From NCBI RefSeq assembly GCF_001427125.1, contig NZ_LMGK01000021.1:148138-212137 (forward strand): a DNA stretch of 64,000 nt, in the 5' to 3' direction. Of the stretch, positions 42,203 to 51,375 are shown piece by piece; position 1 is the first letter of the stretch, and each line of letters begins with the position of its first letter. A model generated the notes under the pieces. That model was not told the DNA's origin and searched no databases. It was given only the letters and a program-made list of their open reading frames with translations. A program made the translations under genes and the position numbers. The DNA comes from Pseudomonas sp. Root562. GTDB taxonomy: Bacteria > Pseudomonadota > Gammaproteobacteria > Pseudomonadales > Pseudomonadaceae.

Positions 42203-42442
42203 ATGCAGGCCGTAGAAGTGAAGAGCTTCCTTGAAGGAAAGCTGCCCGGAACAAAGGTTGAAGTCGAGGGCGAAGGCTGCAATTTCCAGCTGAACGTGAT
42301 TAGCGATGAACTGGCGGCGTTGAGCCCGGTGAAGCGTCAGCAGCAGATCTATGCCCATTTGAACCCATGGATCACCGATGGCAGCATCCATGCGGTCACT
42401 ATGAAATTTTTCAGCAGCGCGGCCTGGGCCGAGCGCACCTGA
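42203..42442 (+). CDS. ibaG: BolA-family protein IbaG
   Basis: 79 residues, BolA fold. Related proteins bind [2Fe-2S] with monothiol glutaredoxin; IbaG (YrbA) is linked to acid tolerance and iron-sulfur handling. Core text EVEGEGCNFQLNVISDELAALSPVKRQQQIY, typical of IbaG rather than BolA. ATG at 42203 with GAGG upstream; stands before murA as in E. coli. Confidence 0.92.
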   Translation: MQAVEVKSFLEGKLPGTKVEVEGEGCNFQLNVISDELAALSPVKRQQQIYAHLNPWITDGSIHAVTMKFFSSAAWAERT

Positions 42443-42464
42443 GCCCAAGGGCGTCGAGATTCTT

Positions 42465-43730
42465 ATGGATAAATTGATTATTACTGGCGGTGCTCGTCTT
42501 GACGGCGAAATCCGCATCTCCGGGGCAAAGAACTCTGCCCTGCCGATCCTGGCTGCCACGCTGCTGTGCGATGGCCCGGTCACCGTTGCCAACCTGCCGC
42601 ACCTGCACGACATCACCACCATGATCGAGCTGTTCGGTCGCATGGGCATTGAGCCGGTGATCGACGAGAAGCTGGCAGTCGAGATCGACCCTCGCACCAT
42701 CAAGACCCTGATCGCTCCGTACGAACTGGTTAAAACCATGCGTGCGTCGATTCTGGTACTGGGACCGATGGTTGCCCGTTTCGGCGAAGCCGAAGTTGCC
42801 CTGCCTGGCGGTTGCGCCATTGGCTCGCGTCCGGTTGACCTGCACATCCGCGGTCTTGAAGCCATGGGCGCGATCATCGACGTCGAAGGCGGCTACATCA
42901 AGGCCAAGGCGCCTGAAGGCGGCCTGCGCGGTGCGCACTTCTTCTTCGATACCGTCAGCGTGACCGGTACCGAGAACATCATGATGGCCGCCGCCCTGGC
43001 CAAGGGCCGCAGCGTTCTGGCCAACGCCGCGCGCGAGCCTGAAGTCGTCGACCTGGCAAACTTCCTGAATGCCATGGGTGCCAAGGTTTCCGGCGCCGGT
43101 ACCGATACCATCACCATCGATGGCGTCGAGCGTCTGCACACCACCACTTACAAGGTGATGCCGGACCGTATCGAAACCGGTACTTACCTGGTTGCTGCTG
43201 CCGTGACCGGCGGGCGCGTGAAGGTCAAGGACACTGATCCGACCATCCTTGAAGCCGTGCTGGAAAAACTGCGCGAAGCGGGTGCCGAAATCACCTGCGG
43301 CGAAGACTGGATCGAGCTGAACATGCACGGCAAGCGGCCAAAAGCCGTCAACGTGCGGACCGCTCCGTACCCGGCGTTCCCGACCGACATGCAAGCACAG
43401 TTCATCTCCCTCAACGCCATTGCCGAAGGCACCGGTGCTGTGATCGAGACGATCTTCGAAAACCGCTTCATGCACGTTTACGAACTGCACCGCATGGGCG
43501 CCAAGATCCAGGTCGAAGGCAACACCGCCATCGTCACCGGTACCGAAAAGCTCAAGGGCGCGCCAGTCATGGCTACCGACCTGCGCGCTTCGGCCAGCCT
43601 GGTGATCTCGGCACTGATTGCCGAAGGCGACACCCTCATCGATCGCATCTACCACATCGACCGTGGTTACGAGTGCATCGAAGAGAAACTGCAGATGCTG
43701 GGCGCCAAGATCCGTCGCGTTCCGGGCTAG
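42465..43730 (+). CDS. murA: UDP-N-acetylglucosamine 1-carboxyvinyltransferase
   Basis: 421 residues, the first committed step of peptidoglycan synthesis (adds enolpyruvate to UDP-GlcNAc); target of fosfomycin. The catalytic Cys is in LPGGCAIGSRPVDLH (about residue 117), so the enzyme is of the fosfomycin-sensitive form. The N-terminal GGARLDGEIRISGAKNSALPI is standard. 22 bp behind ibaG. Confidence 0.97.
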   Translation: MDKLIITGGARLDGEIRISGAKNSALPILAATLLCDGPVTVANLPHLHDITTMIELFGRMGIEPVIDEKLAVEIDPRTIKTLIAPYELVKTMRASILVLGPMVARFGEAEVALPGGCAIGSRPVDLHIRGLEAMGAIIDVEGGYIKAKAPEGGLRGAHFFFDTVSVTGTENIMMAAALAKGRSVLANAAREPEVVDLANFLNAMGAKVSGAGTDTITIDGVERLHTTTYKVMPDRIETGTYLVAAAVTGGRVKVKDTDPTILEAVLEKLREAGAEITCGEDWIELNMHGKRPKAVNVRTAPYPAFPTDMQAQFISLNAIAEGTGAVIETIFENRFMHVYELHRMGAKIQVEGNTAIVTGTEKLKGAPVMATDLRASASLVISALIAEGDTLIDRIYHIDRGYECIEEKLQMLGAKIRRVPG

Positions 43731-43775
43731 TTCCTGCTGCTGGGGCATAAGGACATGCCCGTTGAATTGTTGAAG

Positions 43776-43796
43776 TCGAGCCGGTTTCCGGCTCGA
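43776..43796. repeat. perfect hairpin between murA and hisG
   Basis: TCGAGCCGG, TTT, CCGGCTCGA: a 9-bp perfect stem with a 3-base loop, 60 bp before hisG. No T run follows, so more likely an mRNA processing or stability element than a terminator. Confidence 0.55.
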
Positions 43797-43856
43797 TGTG
43801 TGTCCGGCGCCGTTTGCGACCGGGCATGAGTACCTTGATAAGGACTGACGTTTCCC

Positions 43857-44492
43857 ATGTTGACCATCGCACTGTCCAAGGGCCGCATCCTTGACGACAC
43901 CCTGCCGCTTCTCGCTGAAGCGGGCATCGTGCCGACCGAGAATCCGGACAAGAGCCGCAAGCTGATCATTCCCACGACCCAGGAAGATGTACGCCTGCTG
44001 ATCGTGCGTGCCACCGATGTGCCGACCTATGTCGAGCATGGTGCCGCCGACCTCGGTGTCGCCGGTAAAGACGTGCTGATGGAATACGGCGGCCAGGGCT
44101 TGTATGAGCCACTGGACCTGCAAATCGCCCAATGCAAGTTGATGACGGCTGGCAAGGTCGGCGCGGTCGAGCCCAAGGGCCGCCTGCGCATCGCCACCAA
44201 GTTCGTTAACGTTGCCAAGCGTTACTACGCCGAACAGGGGCGCCAGGTCGACATCATCAAGCTGTACGGTTCGATGGAACTGGCACCGCTGATCGGTCTT
44301 GCCGACAAGATCATCGACGTGGTCGACACCGGCAACACGCTGCGGGCCAATGGCCTGGAGCCACAGGATTTCATTGCGGCCATCAGCTCCCGTCTGATCG
44401 TCAACAAAGCTTCGATGAAAATGCAGCACGCCCGTATCCAGGCGTTGATCGACACCCTGCGCAAGGCAGTGGAGTCTCGACACCGCGGCTGA
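43857..44492 (+). CDS. hisG: ATP phosphoribosyltransferase, short form
   Basis: 211 residues. First step of histidine synthesis. The short form lacks the C-terminal regulatory domain and needs HisZ, which must be encoded elsewhere. LTIALSKGRILDDTLPLL at the N-terminus and the PRPP-binding IIDVVDTGNTLRANGL near residue 155 are clear. ATG at 43857. Confidence 0.96.
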   Translation: MLTIALSKGRILDDTLPLLAEAGIVPTENPDKSRKLIIPTTQEDVRLLIVRATDVPTYVEHGAADLGVAGKDVLMEYGGQGLYEPLDLQIAQCKLMTAGKVGAVEPKGRLRIATKFVNVAKRYYAEQGRQVDIIKLYGSMELAPLIGLADKIIDVVDTGNTLRANGLEPQDFIAAISSRLIVNKASMKMQHARIQALIDTLRKAVESRHRG

Positions 44493-44527
44493 TTCACCTG
44501 CGCGACGCTGAGTCGCGCCGTCTATCC

Positions 44528-44610
44528 GCCTCATAGCCAGAATTCTCAGGTGCCCAAGCGGATCGAATGTTAGCTTCGGGCGCCTGAGTTTTTTGCCATT
44601 CCTATGAGGC
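44528..44610 (+). promoter_or_regulatory. nested RNA structure covering the hisD ribosome-binding site
   Basis: Outer stem: GCCTCATAG (44528-44536) with CTATGAGGC (44602-44610), nine perfect pairs, the right arm containing the GAGG ribosome-binding site of hisD (ATG 44618). Inside lies the terminator at 44545-44594. It could act as an attenuator or translation switch between hisG and hisD. Confidence 0.55.
44545..44594 (+). terminator. intrinsic terminator between hisG and hisD
   Basis: CTCAGGTGCCCAAGC pairs with GCTTCGGGCGCCTGAG (one bulge, one wobble) and is followed by six T. A textbook terminator only 24 bp before the hisD start, within what is usually one operon. Confidence 0.8.
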
Positions 44611-44617
44611 TCTCGCT

Positions 44618-45943
44618 ATGACCGCACCGACTGCAATTCGCCGACTCAACGCTGCTGACCCGGATTTCGCGCATCATCTGGATCATCTGCTGAGCTGGGA
44701 AAGTGTGTCTGACGACTCGGTCAATCAGCGAGTGCTGGACATCATCAAGGCTGTGCGCGAGCGCGGTGACGCGGCGCTGGTGGACTTTACCCGCCAGTTC
44801 GACGGTTTGGACGTTCAGTCCATGGCCGACTTGATCCTGCCGCGTGAGCGCCTGGAGCTGGCATTGACCCGCATCTCCGTGGCGCAGCGCGAAGCGCTCG
44901 AAGTCGCTGCCGCCCGTGTGCGCAGCTACCACGAAAAGCAGAAACAGGACTCCTGGAGCTACACCGAGGCCGACGGCACGGTGCTGGGCCAGAAAGTCAC
45001 GCCGCTGGATCGCGCTGGCCTCTACGTGCCGGGCGGCAAGGCTTCTTACCCATCGTCGGTGCTGATGAACGCCATTCCGGCCAAGGTTGCCGGCGTGACC
45101 GAAGTGGTCATGGTGGTGCCAACCCCGCGTGGTGAGATCAACGAACTGGTGCTGGCCGCTGCCTGCATCGCCGGGGTCGACCGGGTCTTCACCATCGGCG
45201 GTGCGCAAGCCGTTGCGGCATTGGCCTACGGCACCGAAAGCGTGCCGAAGGTCGACAAGGTGGTCGGCCCGGGCAACATCTACGTCGCCACCGCCAAGCG
45301 CCACGTGTTCGGCCAGGTCGGTATCGACATGATCGCCGGTCCGTCGGAAATTCTTGTGGTGTGCGACGGTCAGACCGATCCGGACTGGATCGCCATGGAC
45401 CTGTTCTCCCAGGCCGAGCACGACGAAGACGCCCAGGCGATTCTGGTCAGCCCGGATGCCGAGTTTCTCGACAAGGTCGCGGCCAGCATCGCCAAGCTGA
45501 TGCCGACCATGGAACGCGCCACGATCATCGAAACCTCGATCAATGGCCGTGGTGCGTTGATCAAGGTGCGCGACATGGAACAAGCCATGGAAGTGGCCAA
45601 CCGTATCGCGCCGGAGCACCTGGAGCTGTCGGTTGCCGATCCACAAGCCTGGTTGCCGCAGATTCGTCACGCCGGGGCGATTTTCATGGGCCGACACACG
45701 TCCGAAGCGCTGGGCGATTACTGTGCCGGCCCGAACCACGTGCTGCCGACTTCCGGTACTGCGCGCTTCTCGTCGCCGCTGGGTGTGTATGACTTCCAGA
45801 AACGTTCGTCGATCATCTTCTGCTCAGAACAGGGTGCTTCGGAACTCGGTAAAACCGCTTCCGTGCTGGCTCGTGGCGAGTCGCTGACCGCGCACGCCCG
45901 TAGCGCCGAATACCGCATCGTTGACGACAAGAAGGGGAACTGA
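44618..45943 (+). CDS. hisD: histidinol dehydrogenase
   Basis: 441 residues. Last two oxidations to histidine, NAD+ and zinc dependent. Conserved stretches GLYVPGGKASYPSSVLMN, VVGPGNIYVATAKRHV, DMIAGPSEILVV and the zinc/catalytic region DLFSQAEHDEDAQ, then GPNHVLPTSGTARF. An unusual structured leader precedes it; hisC follows after one base. Confidence 0.97.
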   Translation: MTAPTAIRRLNAADPDFAHHLDHLLSWESVSDDSVNQRVLDIIKAVRERGDAALVDFTRQFDGLDVQSMADLILPRERLELALTRISVAQREALEVAAARVRSYHEKQKQDSWSYTEADGTVLGQKVTPLDRAGLYVPGGKASYPSSVLMNAIPAKVAGVTEVVMVVPTPRGEINELVLAAACIAGVDRVFTIGGAQAVAALAYGTESVPKVDKVVGPGNIYVATAKRHVFGQVGIDMIAGPSEILVVCDGQTDPDWIAMDLFSQAEHDEDAQAILVSPDAEFLDKVAASIAKLMPTMERATIIETSINGRGALIKVRDMEQAMEVANRIAPEHLELSVADPQAWLPQIRHAGAIFMGRHTSEALGDYCAGPNHVLPTSGTARFSSPLGVYDFQKRSSIIFCSEQGASELGKTASVLARGESLTAHARSAEYRIVDDKKGN

Positions 45944-45944
45944 G

Positions 45945-46997
45945 ATGAGTAAATTCTGGAGCCCGTTCGTCAAGAATCTGGTGCCTTACGTGCCGGGCGA
46001 ACAGCCAAAACTGGCGAAGCTGGTGAAGCTCAACACCAACGAAAACCCGTACGGTCCATCGTCCAAAGCCCTGGCAGCGATGCAGGCTGAACTGAACGAC
46101 AACCTGCGCCTGTACCCGGACCCCAACAGCGATCTGTTGAAGAATGCCGTGGCCAAATACTACGGCGTGCAGAACAACCAGGTGTTCCTCGGTAACGGTT
46201 CCGATGAAGTGCTGGCGCACATCTTCCACGGTCTGCTGCAACACGATCAGCCATTGCTGTTCCCGGACATCAGCTACAGCTTTTACCCGGTCTACTGCGG
46301 GTTGTACGGCATCACGTTCGACGCCGTACCGCTGGACGAGCAGTTCCGAATCAACCCGGCGGACTATGCCAAACCGAACGGCGGGATCATCTTCCCCAAC
46401 CCGAACGCGCCGACCGGTTGCCTGCTGGCACTGGACGCGGTCGAGCAGATTCTCCAGGCGAGTCCGGATTCGGTGGTGGTGGTCGATGAGGCGTACATCG
46501 ACTTCGGCGGTGAAACCGCGATTGCGCTGGTGGACCGCTATCCAAATCTGCTGGTGACCCAGACCTTGTCCAAATCCCGTTCCCTGGCGGGACTGCGAGT
46601 GGGTCTGGCAGTCGGCCATCCGGACCTGATCGAGGCGCTGGAGCGGATCAAGAACAGTTTCAACTCCTATCCGCTGGATCGCATGGCCAATGTCGGCGCC
46701 GCCGCCGCATTCGAGGACCGCGAGTATTTCGACAAGACGTGCCGATTGGTGATCGAGAATCGCCAGAAGGTTGTTGCGCAGTTGGAGGAGAAGGGTTTTG
46801 AGGTGCTGCCATCGGCGGCCAACTTCATTTTTGCCCGTCACCCGCAGCACGATGCGGCAGGGCTTGCGGCGAAGTTGCGTGAGCAAGGCGTGATCGTTCG
46901 GCACTTCAAGCAGGAGCGGATTGCACAGTTCCTGCGGATCAGCATCGGTACGCCAGAGCAGAACCAGGCGCTGATCGACGGTCTCGGCGATCTCTAA
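45945..46997 (+). CDS. hisC: histidinol-phosphate aminotransferase
   Basis: 350 residues, PLP-dependent class I/II fold. Transfers an amino group from glutamate to imidazole-acetol phosphate. KLNTNENPYGPS at the N-terminus, VVVDEAYIDFGG, and the PLP Lys in TQTLSKSRSLAGLRVG. The ATG at 45945 gives the family start MSKFWSPFVKNLVPY. The gene ends just before a REP element. Confidence 0.95.
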   Translation: MSKFWSPFVKNLVPYVPGEQPKLAKLVKLNTNENPYGPSSKALAAMQAELNDNLRLYPDPNSDLLKNAVAKYYGVQNNQVFLGNGSDEVLAHIFHGLLQHDQPLLFPDISYSFYPVYCGLYGITFDAVPLDEQFRINPADYAKPNGGIIFPNPNAPTGCLLALDAVEQILQASPDSVVVVDEAYIDFGGETAIALVDRYPNLLVTQTLSKSRSLAGLRVGLAVGHPDLIEALERIKNSFNSYPLDRMANVGAAAAFEDREYFDKTCRLVIENRQKVVAQLEEKGFEVLPSAANFIFARHPQHDAAGLAAKLREQGVIVRHFKQERIAQFLRISIGTPEQNQALIDGLGDL

Positions 46998-47012
46998 ACC
47001 GGCCCGGAATCT

Positions 47013-47173
47013 GTAGGAGCGAGGCTTGCCCGCGAAAAAGGACGACTCGGTAAAAAACGAATACCGAGCCATCGTCCTTCGCGTGCAAGCCTCGCTCTTC
47101 ACTTAAGAGAACGTCAGCATCCCTCGCCACGGGTACAGTGTTCGTCCTTAAGTGAACAGCATTTCGCTCCTAC
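47013..47173. repeat. REP doublet interrupted by an insertion
   Basis: Left arm GTAGGAGCGAGGCTTGCCCGCGAA at 47013-47036; right arm starts TTCGCGTGCAAGCCTCGCTC (47078-47097), then is broken for 66 bp and resumes as TCGCTCCTAC at 47164-47173. The inner spacer has its own palindrome (GACTCGGTA...ATACCGAGCC). Between convergent hisC and the DUF4198 gene. Confidence 0.8.
47098..47163. mobile_element. 66-bp palindromic insertion inside the REP element
   Basis: TTCACTTAAG (47098-47107) and CTTAAGTGAA (47147-47156) are exact inverted repeats. The 66 bp are flanked by a direct repeat TCGCTC (47092-47097 and 47164-47169), and removing one copy plus the insert restores an intact REP arm. This suggests insertion of a tiny non-coding element with target duplication. 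Confidence 0.45.
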
Positions 47174-47186
47174 AAGGTTTTATGGG

Positions 47187-47906
47187 TTACTCGTGATGCG
47201 GCTCGCCTAGGAACGTCAGCGAGCTGAACAGCCCGCGACTGTTCACGTCAGGGCTGTCTTTTACCGGCACTTCCATCTGCGCCGAAATCACGTTCAAGCC
47301 TTCATTGCGCACCACCACCTGTGCCCGACCCTGTGCATCGGTTTCGGTGCTCAAGGTATTCGGTGCGTTGCGATAGTCCCCCACCAACTTCACGCCCGCC
47401 GCCGGTTTGCCATCCAGCAATACTCGCACCGGCAATGATCCGCCCGGTCCTACAGTCAGCGGATCGACCTCAGGCAGAATCAGCAATTTCAGTTGATCAA
47501 GTTTGGGCAACTTCGCCCCCGGCTGATAAATCGCCAGGCTGTACTTGAACGTCTGGGTCGCCTCGATCGCCCCCGGTACCTTGCTGCGGCCTTCGTTGAT
47601 CCATTTCTTGTCGCTGGTCTGCGACCACATGCCATTGTCGAGCGCCACCGCCATCACGGCGGGTGGTTTAAGCGGTTGCAGGCGTGCGTGATCGGGCAGC
47701 CGCTGTACCGTCACCGGAATCATTTTTCCATGGCCGTCATAAGCCCAGGCGCCGCTGATTTTCTGTGCCTTGAAAGCATTGTCTTCGGCGCCGTGACCGT
47801 AAATGACCTCGATGTTGCCTCGACGTTGTTCGGTCCACAGGCCGTGGGCCGAGACTTCTGTGGCAAACAGCAAGCCGAGCAGTGCCAGGGGTTTGAGTGG
47901 GTGCAT
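47187..47906 (-). CDS. DUF4198-type periplasmic protein
   Basis: 239 residues. Signal peptide about 20 residues ending TEVSA-HGLW, giving a mature protein that begins with His. The mid-part has IEVIYGHGAEDNAFK and a C-terminal Ig-like domain (VRVLLDGKPAAGVKLVGDYRN, TETDAQGRAQVVV). This matches DUF4198 proteins, often found beside TonB receptors or metal transporters and thought to help metal uptake. 12 bp behind the TonB receptor gene, so very likely one transcript. Function is inference. Confidence 0.82.
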   Translation of the reverse strand: MHPLKPLALLGLLFATEVSAHGLWTEQRRGNIEVIYGHGAEDNAFKAQKISGAWAYDGHGKMIPVTVQRLPDHARLQPLKPPAVMAVALDNGMWSQTSDKKWINEGRSKVPGAIEATQTFKYSLAIYQPGAKLPKLDQLKLLILPEVDPLTVGPGGSLPVRVLLDGKPAAGVKLVGDYRNAPNTLSTETDAQGRAQVVVRNEGLNVISAQMEVPVKDSPDVNSRGLFSSLTFLGEPHHE

Positions 47907-47918
47907 GGGGACTTCCTT

Positions 47919-50024
47919 TTACAGAGTGAGTGTCAGGCTGACAGTGAAATTGCGCGGCTCGCCGGGGTTGACCCAGTAGTTGCTGTAGGAGCGCTCGAAG
48001 TATTTCTCGTCGAAAAGGTTGTTCAGGTTCAGGCCCAGCGTGACGTTGTCGCTGGCCTTGTAATGGGCCAGCAGGTCGACGGTGTGGTAGGCAGGTAGTT
48101 CAAAGTCGCTGCCGGCTTCACCCGAGCGATCACCGACGTAAGTGAACGCGGCGCCAACGTCCGAACCGCGCAGTCGACCGTCCTGGAACTCATAAACCCC
48201 CAACAGACTGCCACTGCGTTTGGCCACGCCGAGAATGCGGCTGCCGGTGGGAATGACCTTGTCGCCTTCAGTGACTTCAGCATCGATGTAGGCGAAGGCG
48301 CCGATCAGCCGGACAGCGTCGGTGACTTGCCCGGTCACTTGCAGATCGATTCCCTGGCTGCGTGCCTTGCCCATGGCGCGGCTGGTATCTGTAGCCGGGT
48401 CGAGGGCGAGGACGTTTTCTTTTTCGATATGGAAAGCGGCAAGGGTGCTGCTCAAACGGTCATCGAACAGCTCACTCTTGATCCCGATCTCGTAGCCGAT
48501 GCCTTCTTCCGGGTCGAAGGATTTACCGGCCGCGTCCAGGCCATTGTTCGGTTTGAACGAAGTGGAGGCGTTGGCGAACAGGCCGACCTCAGGCGTCAGT
48601 TGGTACAGCAAACCGGCCCTTTGGGTCAGCGCGTCGTGAGTCTGGTTGCTGGTGGCGCCACGGGTGCGATCGTCGATGCGTTGCTCGAAGTGTTCGAACC
48701 GCACACCGAGCAGCCCGCGCAGTTTGTCGTTGAAAATGATCTGGTCCTGCAGGTTCAGTGCATGGCTCTCGACATGCTCGAAGAAGTCCGTACCGGAACG
48801 TGCGCCGTTGGGTTTTGGCTGACCGTAGACCGGTTGGTAGATATCGATGGCGTAGGGGCTGCCGGCAATGGTTGTCACCCGCTCGTTCTTGCGAAAGTTC
48901 TCGTATTCGCTGCCGATCAACAATTCGTGCTGCAAGTGGCCGGTGTCGAAAAAGCCGCGCAGTTCGAGTTGGCTAATGCTGTCGTGCCAATTGTTGTCAC
49001 GTTCTCGATAACGGCGGTTGACGGTATGGCCGTCGGCATTCAGCGGGCGCGCCTCCGAGGCGAAGCCCCAGAGTTTGCCTTGCTTGTAATGGCTGGCCAG
49101 GCGCAATTTCCAGGTGTCGTTGAGCTGATGCTCGAGGGCGGCCTGCAGCTGATTGTTGTGGTTGTCGATGTCGCCATCGTCGGGTTCGCCGAGGAAGGTC
49201 GAACGGGATACGCCACTCCAGGTGTTGTCGGGTGCGACGATGCCGCGATCGAAGGTCGAGCTGTGACGAACGAATTCACTCTCTACCAGCAGGCTGGTGT
49301 CCGTGTTCAGTTGCCAACTGAAGGAAGGCGCGACAAACACCCGCTGGCTGTCGACGTGATCGCGAAAGCTGTGGTTGTCCTCGACGGCCAGATTCACCCG
49401 CGACAGCACGTTGCCCTGGTCATCGAGTGGCGTGTTGACGTCCAGCGCCGTGCGATAACGATCCCAACTGCCCGCGCTGGTGTGCAGGGTCGCGAAGGCT
49501 TCGGGTTGAGGTTTCTTGGTGACGATGTTCACCGTGCCACCCGGATCACCTCGCCCATACAAGCTGGCGGCGGGGCCTTTAAGCACTTCGATGCGCTCGA
49601 TGTTCGCCACATCCGGCGAGCTCGGGTAGCCACGGTTGGCGCTGAAACCGTCCTTGTAGAACTCCGATGTGGTGAAGCCGCGCACGCTGTATTCGTACAG
49701 CGTCAGGCCACCGAAGTTGTTCTGTCTGGAAACCCCGCCGGCGAAGTCCAGTGCGCGCTCAACGTGGGTACTGCCTAGATCGTCGAGCACGCTGACGGGG
49801 ACCACGCTGATCGATTGCGGGATGTCGCGGATGGCGGTATCGGTCTTGGTCGCGCTGGCAGAGCGGGTGGCGCGGTAGCCAGCGACAGGCCCGGTGGGGG
49901 ATTCGTAGTCGGAAGTGACGCTGATGGCGTCCAGTTCCAATGCCTGGGATTGTTCGGCGAAGACCGGTTCACCCAGCAGCCCGAGGGCAAGACTTGCCAC
50001 GCAGGACTTTGTTCGAGACGACAT
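47919..50024 (-). CDS. TonB-dependent siderophore/metal receptor
   Basis: 701 residues from the ATG at 50024. Signal peptide to about residue 24 (GEPVFA-EQS), TonB-box-like ELDAISVTSD (about 30-39), plug domain with AIRDIPQSISVVPVSVLDD, RGFTTSEFYKDG and GPAASLYGRGDPGGTVNIVTKKP, then a 22-strand barrel ending NFTVSLTLTL (terminal Leu rather than the usual Phe/Trp). Sequence type is the ferric-siderophore class, but the DUF4198 partner leaves other metals open. The open frame to 50039 would need a TTG and is not used. A large palindrome touches the start codon. Confidence 0.9.
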   Translation of the reverse strand: MSSRTKSCVASLALGLLGEPVFAEQSQALELDAISVTSDYESPTGPVAGYRATRSASATKTDTAIRDIPQSISVVPVSVLDDLGSTHVERALDFAGGVSRQNNFGGLTLYEYSVRGFTTSEFYKDGFSANRGYPSSPDVANIERIEVLKGPAASLYGRGDPGGTVNIVTKKPQPEAFATLHTSAGSWDRYRTALDVNTPLDDQGNVLSRVNLAVEDNHSFRDHVDSQRVFVAPSFSWQLNTDTSLLVESEFVRHSSTFDRGIVAPDNTWSGVSRSTFLGEPDDGDIDNHNNQLQAALEHQLNDTWKLRLASHYKQGKLWGFASEARPLNADGHTVNRRYRERDNNWHDSISQLELRGFFDTGHLQHELLIGSEYENFRKNERVTTIAGSPYAIDIYQPVYGQPKPNGARSGTDFFEHVESHALNLQDQIIFNDKLRGLLGVRFEHFEQRIDDRTRGATSNQTHDALTQRAGLLYQLTPEVGLFANASTSFKPNNGLDAAGKSFDPEEGIGYEIGIKSELFDDRLSSTLAAFHIEKENVLALDPATDTSRAMGKARSQGIDLQVTGQVTDAVRLIGAFAYIDAEVTEGDKVIPTGSRILGVAKRSGSLLGVYEFQDGRLRGSDVGAAFTYVGDRSGEAGSDFELPAYHTVDLLAHYKASDNVTLGLNLNNLFDEKYFERSYSNYWVNPGEPRNFTVSLTLTL

Positions 50025-50063
50025 GTTATGTTGTTCCAATTGCTAGAATTGAAACAATATAAC
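50025..50063. promoter_or_regulatory. 17-bp imperfect palindrome at the TonB receptor start
   Basis: GTTATGTTGTTCCAATT (50025-50041), GCTAG, AATTGAAACAATATAAC (50047-50063): arms match at 15 of 17 positions. It abuts the receptor ATG and takes in its GGAA ribosome-binding site. A repressor operator (Fur/Zur-like in placement, but not matching either consensus well) or an mRNA hairpin are both possible. Confidence 0.55.
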
Positions 50064-50111
50064 ATGACCGATGAGAATGTCTTCCATTGACCCGAATTGA
50101 TCGGGTCTGGC

Positions 50112-51272
<1,161 letters not shown>

Positions 51273-51291
51273 TAAGCACGTCCTGAGAGAG

Positions 51292-51319
51292 TTGCAGGCG
51301 GAATGAGACCGCTCATAAT
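51292..51319 (+). promoter_or_regulatory. putative promoter of the Nif3-like gene
   Basis: TTGCAG (51292-51297) and CATAAT (51314-51319) with a 16-bp spacer, 57 bp before the start codon and divergent from algW. Confidence 0.4.
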
Positions 51320-51375
51320 GACGCGCATTATACGAGGCCGCGCGTGCCTCTGAACGGGATATTTAGGAGTCTTTT

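Noticed and set aside
48327..49778. 483-codon plus-strand frame
   Set aside because: Antisense to the TonB receptor, no ribosome-binding site, no recognisable domain.
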